From Cellulomonas sp. (GTDB lineage: Bacteria > Actinomycetota > Actinomycetes > Actinomycetales > Cellulomonadaceae): a stretch of 6,271 nt of DNA. The stretch lies in contig DAIDJQ010000061.1 in NCBI GenBank assembly GCA_027451305.1, forward strand, positions 1 to 6,271, given 5' to 3'. The notes beneath the pieces are model-generated. The model made no database searches, was not told where the DNA came from, and saw only the letters and a program-made list of their open reading frames with translations. This document shows positions 1 through 5,820 of this stretch, one piece after another (position 1 is the stretch's first letter; each line of letters starts with the position of its first letter). The translations under genes were made by a program, and so were the position numbers.

Positions 1-1
1 C

Positions 2-148
2 GACGACGCGGCCGCCCGGCTGGAGGGCCGCGGCGGCTGCCTGCTCTGCATCAACGCGGACGCCGAGGCGCGCGGCCGCCTGGGTGCGTGCACGCACGCG
101 CTGGTCGTCGGTGAGGCGCCCGCGCCGGTCGTGCTCGCGGCCAGCTGA
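2..148 (+). CDS. C-terminal fragment of an unrecognised protein (5' end outside window)
   Basis: An open frame enters from the left edge and ends at TGA 146-148, giving the last 48 residues of a protein. Of these codons all but two (both ggt) end in G or C, which in this genome marks the coding frame; the other two forward frames read as Arg/Pro-rich nonsense. The fragment contains a short stretch CLLCINAD, then a segment with THALVVGEAPAPVVLAA, which looks like a closing beta-strand region of a globular protein. There is no membrane segment or recognisable catalytic motif. I cannot assign a family from so little sequence. The next gene begins about 50 bases downstream with its own promoter-like hexamer, so the two need not be co-transcribed. 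Confidence 0.7.
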   Translation, partial: DDAAARLEGRGGCLLCINADAEARGRLGACTHALVVGEAPAPVVLAAS

Positions 149-165
149 CCCGGGTCCGGCAGCCG

Positions 166-177
166 CGTCGGCCGACG
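166..177. other. 12-bp perfect palindrome upstream of the PAP2 gene
   Basis: CGTCGGCCGACG reads the same on both strands. It lies in the short gap between the unknown gene and the phosphatase gene, 12 bases before the proposed -10 hexamer, which is a position where an operator could sit. In DNA this G+C-rich, such palindromes also arise by chance, and no regulator is implied by the sequence. Confidence 0.2.
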
Positions 178-189
178 AGAGCCGTGACC

Positions 190-195
190 TACCGT
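190..195 (+). promoter_or_regulatory. Putative -10 hexamer TACCGT for a leaderless PAP2 transcript
   Basis: TACCGT matches the actinobacterial -10 pattern TANNNT and ends six bases before the GTG at 202. That spacing places transcription initiation at or very near the start codon. No convincing -35 element is seen. The same arrangement recurs before two other genes in this window, which raises its credibility. Confidence 0.5.
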
Positions 196-201
196 GGGGC
201 G

Positions 202-1089
202 GTGAGCAGGCGACGCGCGGTGCTGACCGCCTGGTCGGCGGCCGTGACGGCCGGCGTCGGCGTCTGGGTGCTGTGGCGGGTGTTCGTCACCACGCTGGCC
301 GGCCAGCAGGTGGAGCGGCTCGCGTTCGACGGTGCGCTGTTCGGGCAGACCCACCTGTGGAGCACCGCGCCCGACGTGCTGGAGGTGGTGTCGTTCTCGT
401 TCATCGCCGTGGCGCTGGCCGCCGCGATGGTGGTGGCGCTGCTGCGTCGCCGGTGGGAGCTCGCCGTGCAGGTGGCGGTGCTCGTCGCCGGTGCCAACCT
501 CAGCACCCGGCTGCTCAAGCTGGTGGTGCTGCACCGCCCGCACCTGGGCCTGCCGAGCACCTGAAACAACACGCTGCCGAGCGGTCACACCACGGCGGCC
601 GCCTCGGTCTCGGCGGCCCTGCTGTTCGTCGTCCCGCCGCGGGGCCGGCCGTGGGTGGCCGTGCTCGGCGCCGGCTACACGGCTGCGACCGGGGTCTCCA
701 CGCTGATCGGGCAGTGGCACCGGCCGTCGGACGACGTCGCCGCCACGCTCGTCGTGCTCGCCTGGACCGCCGTCGCGTGCGCGCTGGTGAGCCACGGCCG
801 CACCGTGCCGACGGCCACCGACCAGGTCCCCGTGGTCGGCCCCGGCCGGCGCCCGTCGGCGCACTCCGTCGCGCTCGGCACGCTGCTCGCGGGCGGCGTC
901 GCGGCGGCCGTGGTCGGCGGCCTGCTGCTGCTGCGCACCTGGTCGGTGCGGGCGGCGGCCGCCGGCCGGGCGACCGAGGTGCTCGCCTACGCGGGCGGTG
1001 TCAGCGCCGTGACCGCCGCCGCCGCGCTGACCTTCGCGGCGATGCTCGCGCTGCGGCGGGCCACCGGCTCGCTTGACGGCAGGTCGTAG
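202..1089 (+). pseudogene. PAP2-family integral membrane phosphatase, interrupted by an in-frame TGA
   Basis: Residue numbers here count from the alternative GTG at 184; subtract six for the preferred start at 202. The family are membrane phosphatases acting on lipid phosphates or pyrophosphates. The frame reads through about 300 codons with one TGA at 562-564 (codon 127). Before it come three hydrophobic segments and a K112-LVVLH-RP119 element corresponding to the first PAP2 motif. After it, in the same frame, come PSGH (132-135), then STLIGQWHRPSDD (172-184) with the motif-3 His and Asp, and four or five further membrane segments. The canonical Arg of motif 3 (SR) is Thr here. Because both halves are in one frame, a single base change explains the break. 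The first in-frame restart, GTG 655, lies after PSGH, so neither half alone would be active. GTG 202 is preferred because a TANNNT hexamer ends six bases before it and no good ribosome site precedes 184. It is either a recent pseudogene or a sequencing error; the substrate is unknown. Confidence 0.8.
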
Positions 1090-1092
1090 GGT
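1087..1092 (+). promoter_or_regulatory. Possible -10 hexamer TAGGGT for topA
   Basis: TAGGGT fits the actinobacterial TANNNT -10 pattern; its first three bases are the stop codon of the phosphatase frame. It would give a leader of roughly 45-50 bases before the topA ATG, consistent with the ribosome site found there. A TTGACG lies at 1073-1078 but is only 8 bases upstream, too close to be its -35 partner. Weakly supported. Confidence 0.3.
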
Positions 1093-1130
1093 TCGGCGGG
1101 AACGGCGGTCGACCGACGCGCCGGATCGGT

Positions 1131-1137
1131 GGAGAGG
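1131..1137 (+). promoter_or_regulatory. Shine-Dalgarno sequence deciding the topA start
   Basis: GGAGAGG ends nine bases before the ATG at 1147, a normal spacing. An in-frame GTG at 1129 overlaps this site and would add six residues, but has no ribosome site of its own. This argues for ATG 1147 as the start. Confidence 0.75.
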
Positions 1138-1146
1138 CCCGGACGC

Positions 1147-3876
1147 ATGGCTGCAGGACGCAAGCTCGTCATCGTGGAGTCGCCCGCCAAGGCGCGCACG
1201 ATCGCGGGGTACCTCGGCGAGGGGTACGACGTCGAGGCGTCCGTGGGCCACATCCGCGACCTCCCGCAGCCGTCGGAGCTGCCCGCGGACATGAAGAAGG
1301 GCCCCTTCGGCAAGTTCGCCGTCGACGTCGACAACGGGTTCACGCCCTACTACGTGGTGGACGCGGACAAGAAGAAGAAGGTCGCCGAGCTCAAGCGGCT
1401 GCTCAAGGCCTCCGACGAGCTCTACCTCGCCACCGACGAGGACCGCGAGGGCGAGGCGATCGCCTGGCACCTGCTGGCCGAGCTGAAGCCCAAGGTGCCG
1501 GTCAAGCGGATGGTGTTCCACGAGATCACCCGCGAGGCGATCCAGCGGGCGCTGACGTCGACCCGTGAGCTCGACGACCGGCTGGTGGACGCCCAGGAGA
1601 CCCGCCGCATCCTCGACCGGCTGTACGGGTACGAGGTGTCGCCGGTGCTGTGGCGCAAGGTGCGCCCCGGGCTGTCCGCCGGGCGCGTGCAGTCGGTGGC
1701 GACCCGCCTGGTGGTGGAGCGCGAGCGGGAGCGGATGGCGTTCCGTGCCGCGGACTACTGGGACCTGACCGGCACCTTCGCGGTGGCCGACGACGACCAG
1801 CCGACGTTCGTCGCGAGGCTCAGCGGCCTGGCGGGCGCCCGCGTGGCGTCGGGCCGCGACTTCGACGACCGCGGGCAGCTGCGCTCGTCGTCCGGCGTCG
1901 TCGCGCTCGACGAGGCCGCCGCGACCGCCCTGGTCACCGCCCTGGCGGACGCTCCGTTCGCCGTGCAGTCGCTGGACACCAAGCCGTACACCCGCCGCCC
2001 GGCGGCGCCGTTCACCACCTCCACGCTGCAGCAGGAGGCCGGCCGCAAGCTGCGGATGAGCGCCCGCCAGGCGATGCGCACCGCGCAGGGGCTGTACGAG
2101 AACGGCTACATCACCTACATGCGGACCGACTCGCCCGCGCTGAGCACGCAGGCGATCGACGCCGCCCGCCGGCAGGCCGCCGAGCTGTACGGCGCGGAGT
2201 ACGTGCCGGACGCCGCCCGGGTCTACACGGCCAAGTCGAAGGGCGCCCAGGAGGCGCACGAGGCGATCCGCCCCGCCGGTGACCACTTCCGCACCCCCGC
2301 CCAGGTGGCGCGTGAGCTGTCCGGCGACCAGTTCCGCCTGTACGAGCTGATCTGGAAGCGCACGGTCGCCTCCCAGATGGCCGACGCTCGCGGCCAGACC
2401 GCCTCGGTGCGTCTGGCGGCGACCACCGCCGACGGGCGCGAGGCCGTGTTCTCCGCGTCGGGCACCGTCATCACCTTCCGTGGCTTCCTCGCCGCGTACG
2501 AGGAGGGCCGGGACGTGTCCCGGTACGACGACGAGTCGGGCGCCGGCCCCGCCGGCGAGAGCCGCGAGGCGCGCCTGCCCCAGATGGGCGCCGGCGACCC
2601 GCTGACCGTCAGCGAACTGGCAGCCGACGGACACCGCACCTCACCGCCGCCGCGGTACACGGAGGCGAGCCTGGTCAAGGCCCTCGAGGAGCGCGGCATC
2701 GGCCGCCCGTCCACGTACGCCGCCACCATCTCCACCGTCCAGGACCGCGGCTACGTCACCAGCCGCGGGCAGGCGCTGGTCCCCACGTGGCTCGCCTTCG
2801 CCGTGACCCGGCTGCTCGAGGAGAACTTCGACCGGCTGGTCGACTACTCGTTCACCGCCGACATGGAGGAGGGGCTCGACGCGATCGCCGAGGGTCAGGC
2901 CGACCGCGTCGACTGGCTGACCGGCTTCTACTTCGGTGACCGCTCCGACTCGCGGGAGACCGGAGGTCTGCGCGGGCTGGTGGACAACCTGGGCGACATC
3001 GACGCCCGGGACGTGAACTCGATCGACGTGGGCGACGGCATCACCCTGCGCGTCGGCCGGTACGGACCGTACCTCGAGGCACCACCGGCGCCGGGGTCCA
3101 CCGACCCGCAGCGCGCCTCGGTCCCCGAGGACCTCGCCCCCGACGAGCTCACGGTGGAGAAGGCCCACGAGCTGCTGACCACGCAGCCGGACGGCGACCG
3201 CGAGCTCGGCACCGACCCGACCACCGGGACCGCGATCGTCGCGCGCAGCGGCCGGTACGGCCCCTACGTGACGGAGGTGCTGCCGGAGCCGGAGCTGGAC
3301 CCGGGCCTCTCGGCTGCCGCCCGCAAGCGGGCCCTCGCCGCCGCACCCAAGCCGCGCACCGGCTCGCTGTTCAAGTCGATGTCGTTGGACACGCTCACGC
3401 TGGACGACGCACTGAGGCTGCTGTCGCTGCCGCGCGTGGTGGGTACGGACCCGGAGACGGGCCAGGAGATCACCGCGCAGAACGGTCGGTACGGGCCCTA
3501 CCTCAAGCGCGGCACGGACTCGCGCACGCTGCCGTCGGAGGAGGCGCTCTTCGACACCACGCTCGAGGAGGCGCTCGCGATCTACGCGCAGCCGAAGCGT
3601 GGCCGCGGAGCGGTGACCACGCCGCCGCTGCGTGAGCTGGGCACCGACCCGACCAGCGGCAAGCCGATCGTGGTGAAGGAGGGCCGGTTCGGCGCCTACG
3701 TCACCGACGGCGTCACCAACCGCACCCTGCCCAAGGACACGACGCCGGAGTCGATCACGCCGGACGAGGCCGTGGCGCTGCTGGCCGCCAAGCGGGACGC
3801 CGGGCCGGCGAAGCGCAAGGCCGCTCCGCGGGCTCGTGCGGGCGCCGGGCGGAGCCGGGCCGCGTCGCGGTCCTGA
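1147..3876 (+). CDS. topA: DNA topoisomerase I (type IA), omega protein
   Basis: This 909-residue enzyme relaxes negative supercoils by cutting one strand through a 5'-phosphotyrosine link. The N-terminal TOPRIM domain shows KLVIVESPAKA with E11 and the acidic triad in ATDEDREGEA (D97, D99, E101), which binds magnesium. Conserved core elements follow: DAQETRRILDRLYGY from 148, SAGRVQS at 177-183, FTTSTLQQEA at 289-298, then ITYMRTDS with the predicted nucleophile Y324, and GRPSTYA at 519-525. The C-terminus has no cysteine zinc fingers. Instead it carries four topoisomerase C-terminal repeats with GRYGPY-type cores at about 637, 702, 780 and 846 (the last is GRFGAY). It ends in a basic tail (882-909, 10 Lys/Arg of 28), as actinobacterial TopA proteins generally do, probably for DNA binding and processivity. 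The ATG start is set by GGAGAGG nine bases upstream. The gene looks intact and is probably essential. Confidence 0.97.
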   Translation: MAAGRKLVIVESPAKARTIAGYLGEGYDVEASVGHIRDLPQPSELPADMKKGPFGKFAVDVDNGFTPYYVVDADKKKKVAELKRLLKASDELYLATDEDREGEAIAWHLLAELKPKVPVKRMVFHEITREAIQRALTSTRELDDRLVDAQETRRILDRLYGYEVSPVLWRKVRPGLSAGRVQSVATRLVVERERERMAFRAADYWDLTGTFAVADDDQPTFVARLSGLAGARVASGRDFDDRGQLRSSSGVVALDEAAATALVTALADAPFAVQSLDTKPYTRRPAAPFTTSTLQQEAGRKLRMSARQAMRTAQGLYENGYITYMRTDSPALSTQAIDAARRQAAELYGAEYVPDAARVYTAKSKGAQEAHEAIRPAGDHFRTPAQVARELSGDQFRLYELIWKRTVASQMADARGQTASVRLAATTADGREAVFSASGTVITFRGFLAAYEEGRDVSRYDDESGAGPAGESREARLPQMGAGDPLTVSELAADGHRTSPPPRYTEASLVKALEERGIGRPSTYAATISTVQDRGYVTSRGQALVPTWLAFAVTRLLEENFDRLVDYSFTADMEEGLDAIAEGQADRVDWLTGFYFGDRSDSRETGGLRGLVDNLGDIDARDVNSIDVGDGITLRVGRYGPYLEAPPAPGSTDPQRASVPEDLAPDELTVEKAHELLTTQPDGDRELGTDPTTGTAIVARSGRYGPYVTEVLPEPELDPGLSAAARKRALAAAPKPRTGSLFKSMSLDTLTLDDALRLLSLPRVVGTDPETGQEITAQNGRYGPYLKRGTDSRTLPSEEALFDTTLEEALAIYAQPKRGRGAVTTPPLRELGTDPTSGKPIVVKEGRFGAYVTDGVTNRTLPKDTTPESITPDEAVALLAAKRDAGPAKRKAAPRARAGAGRSRAASRS

Positions 3877-3937
3877 CCAGGGCGTCCCTCCCGTCGTGAC
3901 GCGTCCGCGCCCGCACGACGAGCCCGTCGGCGCACGC

Positions 3938-3943
3938 TACGTT
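3938..3943 (+). promoter_or_regulatory. Putative -10 hexamer TACGTT for a leaderless oxidoreductase transcript
   Basis: TACGTT ends exactly six bases before the ATG at 3950, and no Shine-Dalgarno sequence precedes that ATG. Both points fit a leaderless mRNA. No -35 consensus is visible. It suggests the gene is transcribed independently of topA, which ends 62 bases before this hexamer. Confidence 0.55.
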
Positions 3944-3949
3944 GGCGCC

Positions 3950-4963
3950 ATGCCACACACCGAGGACCCCCGTACCGCACCCCCGATCCGCTGGGGCATC
4001 CTGGGCGCCGGTGGCATCGCCTCGGTGTTCGCGAACGCCGTCACCCAGTACACGCGCGCCCAGCTGGTGGCCGTCGGCTCCCGCAACCGGGACCGGGCCG
4101 AGCGGTTCGCCACCGCCCACGGCATCCCGACCACCCACGTCGGCTACCGGCAGCTGGTGGAGGACCCCCAGGTCGACGCGATCTACATCGCCACCCCGCA
4201 CTCCGAGCACCGCGACAACGCCCTGCAGGCGATCAAGGCCGGCAAGCACGTGCTGGTGGAGAAGGCGTTCACGCGCAACGTCTCCGAGGCGGAGGAGATC
4301 TTCGCCGCCGCACGTCAGGCCGGCGTCTTCGTGATGGAGGCGATGTGGACGCGGTTCCTGCCGCACGTCGCCGCGCTGCACCAGGTGATCGACGCCGGGG
4401 AGATCGGTGACGTCGTCAACCTGCGCGCCGACCACGGGCAGTGGTTCGCCTTCGACCCGCGCAGCCGCCTCTACGACCCCGCGCTGGCCGGTGGCGCGCT
4501 GCTCGACCTCGGCGTGTACACCACCGCCTGGGCGCACGACTTCCTCGGCGTGCCCGACGAGGTCCACGCCGTCGGTGCGCTGACCCCGACGGGCGTCGAC
4601 GGGCAGGTGTCCGCGGTGCTGAAGTACGGCGACCGGGCCCTGGCCACCCTGAGCACGACGCTCTGGGCCAAGACGCCCACCACCTCGTCGATCTCCGGGA
4701 CCGAGGGGCACATCCGCGTGGCCGGCGAGTTCTACCGACCGACGTCGTTCGAGGTGACGCGCCGTGACGGCCGCGTGTGGACGTTCGCGCAGCCGGCGGT
4801 GAACGGCCTGCAGTACGAGGCGGCCGAGGTGGCCCGCCGGGTCGCGGCCGGGGAGACGGAGAGCCCGCGCATGACGTGGGACGGGACGCTCGCCGTGCTG
4901 CGGACCATGGACGAGGTGCGTCGGCAGGTCGGCGTCGAGTACCCGGGCGAGCCGCGGGGCTGA
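3950..4963 (+). CDS. Gfo/Idh/MocA-family NAD(P)-dependent oxidoreductase, dihydrodiol-dehydrogenase-like
   Basis: A complete 337-residue cytoplasmic enzyme of the usual family length. The Rossmann domain starts at residue 13 with IRWGILGAGGIA (GAGGIA at 19-24), followed by YIATPHSEHRDNALQAIKAG and the cofactor/catalytic element VEKAF. K105 takes the place of the catalytic lysine, and the classical EKP is EKA here. The C-terminal domain has GGALLDLGVY with D186 and Y190 where many relatives have His. The Lys plus Tyr pair is what is described for dimeric dihydrodiol dehydrogenase, where K97 and Y180 are spaced almost identically (83 versus 85 residues). The family mostly oxidises or reduces sugars, inositols or diols; the true substrate cannot be read from the sequence, and no transporter or sugar gene lies beside it. 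ATG 3950 is chosen because the Rossmann fold begins soon after it and a TANNNT hexamer precedes it; an extended GTG start farther upstream would overlap topA. It is flanked by its own promoter-like site and a terminator. Confidence 0.92.
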   Translation: MPHTEDPRTAPPIRWGILGAGGIASVFANAVTQYTRAQLVAVGSRNRDRAERFATAHGIPTTHVGYRQLVEDPQVDAIYIATPHSEHRDNALQAIKAGKHVLVEKAFTRNVSEAEEIFAAARQAGVFVMEAMWTRFLPHVAALHQVIDAGEIGDVVNLRADHGQWFAFDPRSRLYDPALAGGALLDLGVYTTAWAHDFLGVPDEVHAVGALTPTGVDGQVSAVLKYGDRALATLSTTLWAKTPTTSSISGTEGHIRVAGEFYRPTSFEVTRRDGRVWTFAQPAVNGLQYEAAEVARRVAAGETESPRMTWDGTLAVLRTMDEVRRQVGVEYPGEPRG

Positions 4964-4987
4964 TCCGGTCCGGCGGGACCAGGACGG

Positions 4988-5017
4988 GACGGGGCCGGTG
5001 GGACCACCGGCCCCGTC
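4988..5017 (+). terminator. Strong hairpin terminator after the oxidoreductase gene
   Basis: GACGGGGCCGGTGG (4988-5001) and its exact reverse complement (5004-5017) form a 14-bp inverted repeat, realistically a 13-bp G+C-rich stem with a GGAC loop. It begins 24 bases after the stop codon. It is followed by gtcgtcgcg rather than a run of T, which is common for actinobacterial hairpin terminators. It separates the oxidoreductase from the tmk promoter region. Confidence 0.8.
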
Positions 5018-5026
5018 GTCGCGTCC

Positions 5027-5031
5027 GGAGG
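5027..5031 (+). promoter_or_regulatory. GGAGG that could serve an alternative tmk start at GTG 5038
   Basis: GGAGG ends six bases before an in-frame GTG at 5038, which would give Tmk eight extra N-terminal residues (reading M-PTATLTG before the N-terminus used here). It is too far from GTG 5062 to serve it. If this site is used, the TACCCT hexamer at 5049 is coding rather than promoter sequence. The two models are mutually exclusive for any one transcript. Confidence 0.3.
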
Positions 5032-5048
5032 CTGTGGGTGCCGACGGC

Positions 5049-5054
5049 TACCCT
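5049..5054 (+). promoter_or_regulatory. Putative -10 hexamer TACCCT for a leaderless tmk transcript
   Basis: TACCCT fits TANNNT and ends seven bases before GTG 5062, the start that best matches known thymidylate kinase N-termini. It lies just downstream of the terminator, as expected for a fresh transcription unit covering tmk and holB. No -35 element is evident. Confidence 0.5.
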
Positions 5055-5061
5055 GACGGGC

Positions 5062-5820
5062 GTGAACGGGCTGTTCGTGTCCTTCGAGGGCGGTGACGGC
5101 GCCGGCAAGTCGACGCAGGCCCGTGCGCTGCGCGACTGGCTGGTGGTCGCCGACCGCACGGTGCTGCTGACCTTCGAGCCGGGGGACACCGAGCTCGGTC
5201 GCGTGCTGCGCACCGCCGTGATGCACGGTGACCACGTGGACGCCCGCACCGAGGCGCTGCTGTACGCCGCCGACCGCGCGCACCACGTCGCGACGGTGGT
5301 GCGTCCCGCGCTGGAGCGCGGGGAGGTGGTGGTGACGGACCGGTACCTCGACTCGTCGGTCGCCTACCAGGGGATCGGCAGGGGGCTGGGGGCGGAGGCG
5401 GTGGAACAGCTGTCGCTGTGGGCCACCGAGGGGCTGCTGCCGACGCTGACCGTGCTGCTGGACATCGACCCGGTCGCGGGCCGGGCGCGGCTGACAGGGG
5501 AGCCGGACCGGCTCGAGCGGGCCGGCGACGAGTTCCACCGCCGGACGCGGCAGGCGTTCCTCGACCGGGCTGCGGCCGATCCGGGTCGGTGGCTGGTGCT
5601 GGACGCCGCGCGACCGGCCGATGAGCTGACGGCCGCGATCCGCGCACGCGTCGAGCCGCTGCTGACCGGCGTGCAGGCCGGCGCGGCACCCGCTGCCGGC
5701 GGGGTCGGCGTCGCACGGCCGACGGCGGTCGAGACTGCGCCGGCGGGGCCCGTGGTCGAGGAGCCCGTGGAGCCCGCGGCCGTGGAGCCCGTCGGACGCA
5801 CGGGGACGGGTCGGTCGTGA
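5062..5820 (+). CDS. tmk: Thymidylate kinase (dTMP kinase)
   Basis: The enzyme phosphorylates dTMP to dTDP with ATP, a required step of dTTP synthesis in the cytoplasm. The protein of 252 residues opens with FVSFEGGDGAGKST, the P-loop at 10-18 (K16, S17). FEPGDT (38-43) corresponds to the family's REPGGT element with Phe for the Arg. DRY is at 93-95 and is followed by SSVAYQG, which contacts dTMP. LDIDP begins at 133 and leads into the lid region with DRLERAGDEFHRR. The kinase core ends near residue 203, the usual family length. Beyond it lies a tail of about 49 residues rich in Ala, Pro, Val and Glu, probably disordered. GTG 5062 is chosen because it yields the typical N-terminus and follows a TANNNT hexamer; GTG 5038 with a GGAGG upstream is the alternative. 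The stop codon overlaps the holB start, so the two genes are probably translationally coupled. Confidence 0.95.
   Translation: MNGLFVSFEGGDGAGKSTQARALRDWLVVADRTVLLTFEPGDTELGRVLRTAVMHGDHVDARTEALLYAADRAHHVATVVRPALERGEVVVTDRYLDSSVAYQGIGRGLGAEAVEQLSLWATEGLLPTLTVLLDIDPVAGRARLTGEPDRLERAGDEFHRRTRQAFLDRAAADPGRWLVLDAARPADELTAAIRARVEPLLTGVQAGAAPAAGGVGVARPTAVETAPAGPVVEEPVEPAAVEPVGRTGTGRS
5761..5791 (+). repeat. Short imperfect repeat in the tmk tail (GAGCCCG three times)
   Basis: GAGCCCG occurs at 5761, 5770 and 5785, with the longer unit GTGGAGCCCG at 5767 and 5782. All copies are in the same frame and encode the EEPVEPAAVEPV stretch of the Tmk tail. This looks like a small expansion by slippage within a low-complexity segment. 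Confidence 0.6.

Noticed and set aside
562..564. TGA in the PAP2 gene as a selenocysteine codon or programmed read-through
   Set aside because: I see no clear hairpin of the bacterial selenocysteine type immediately downstream, PAP2 enzymes are not known selenoproteins, and the position is not a catalytic residue.
84..1076. Uninterrupted 330-codon forward frame overlapping the PAP2 gene
   Set aside because: It is longer than either PAP2 half because the true frame has a stop, but its product is dominated by Arg, Gly and Ala with no membrane segments or motifs. It is a shadow of G+C-rich codons in another frame.
3877..3949. A strong intrinsic terminator directly after topA
   Set aside because: Only a 7-bp stem with a 15-base loop and a short GACGCGTC palindrome are present, with no T-run; too weak to annotate as a terminator.
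3755..4711. 318-codon reverse-strand frame opposite the oxidoreductase and the topA end
   Set aside because: Gly/Arg/Val-rich with no recognisable domain, and fully opposite well-supported forward genes.
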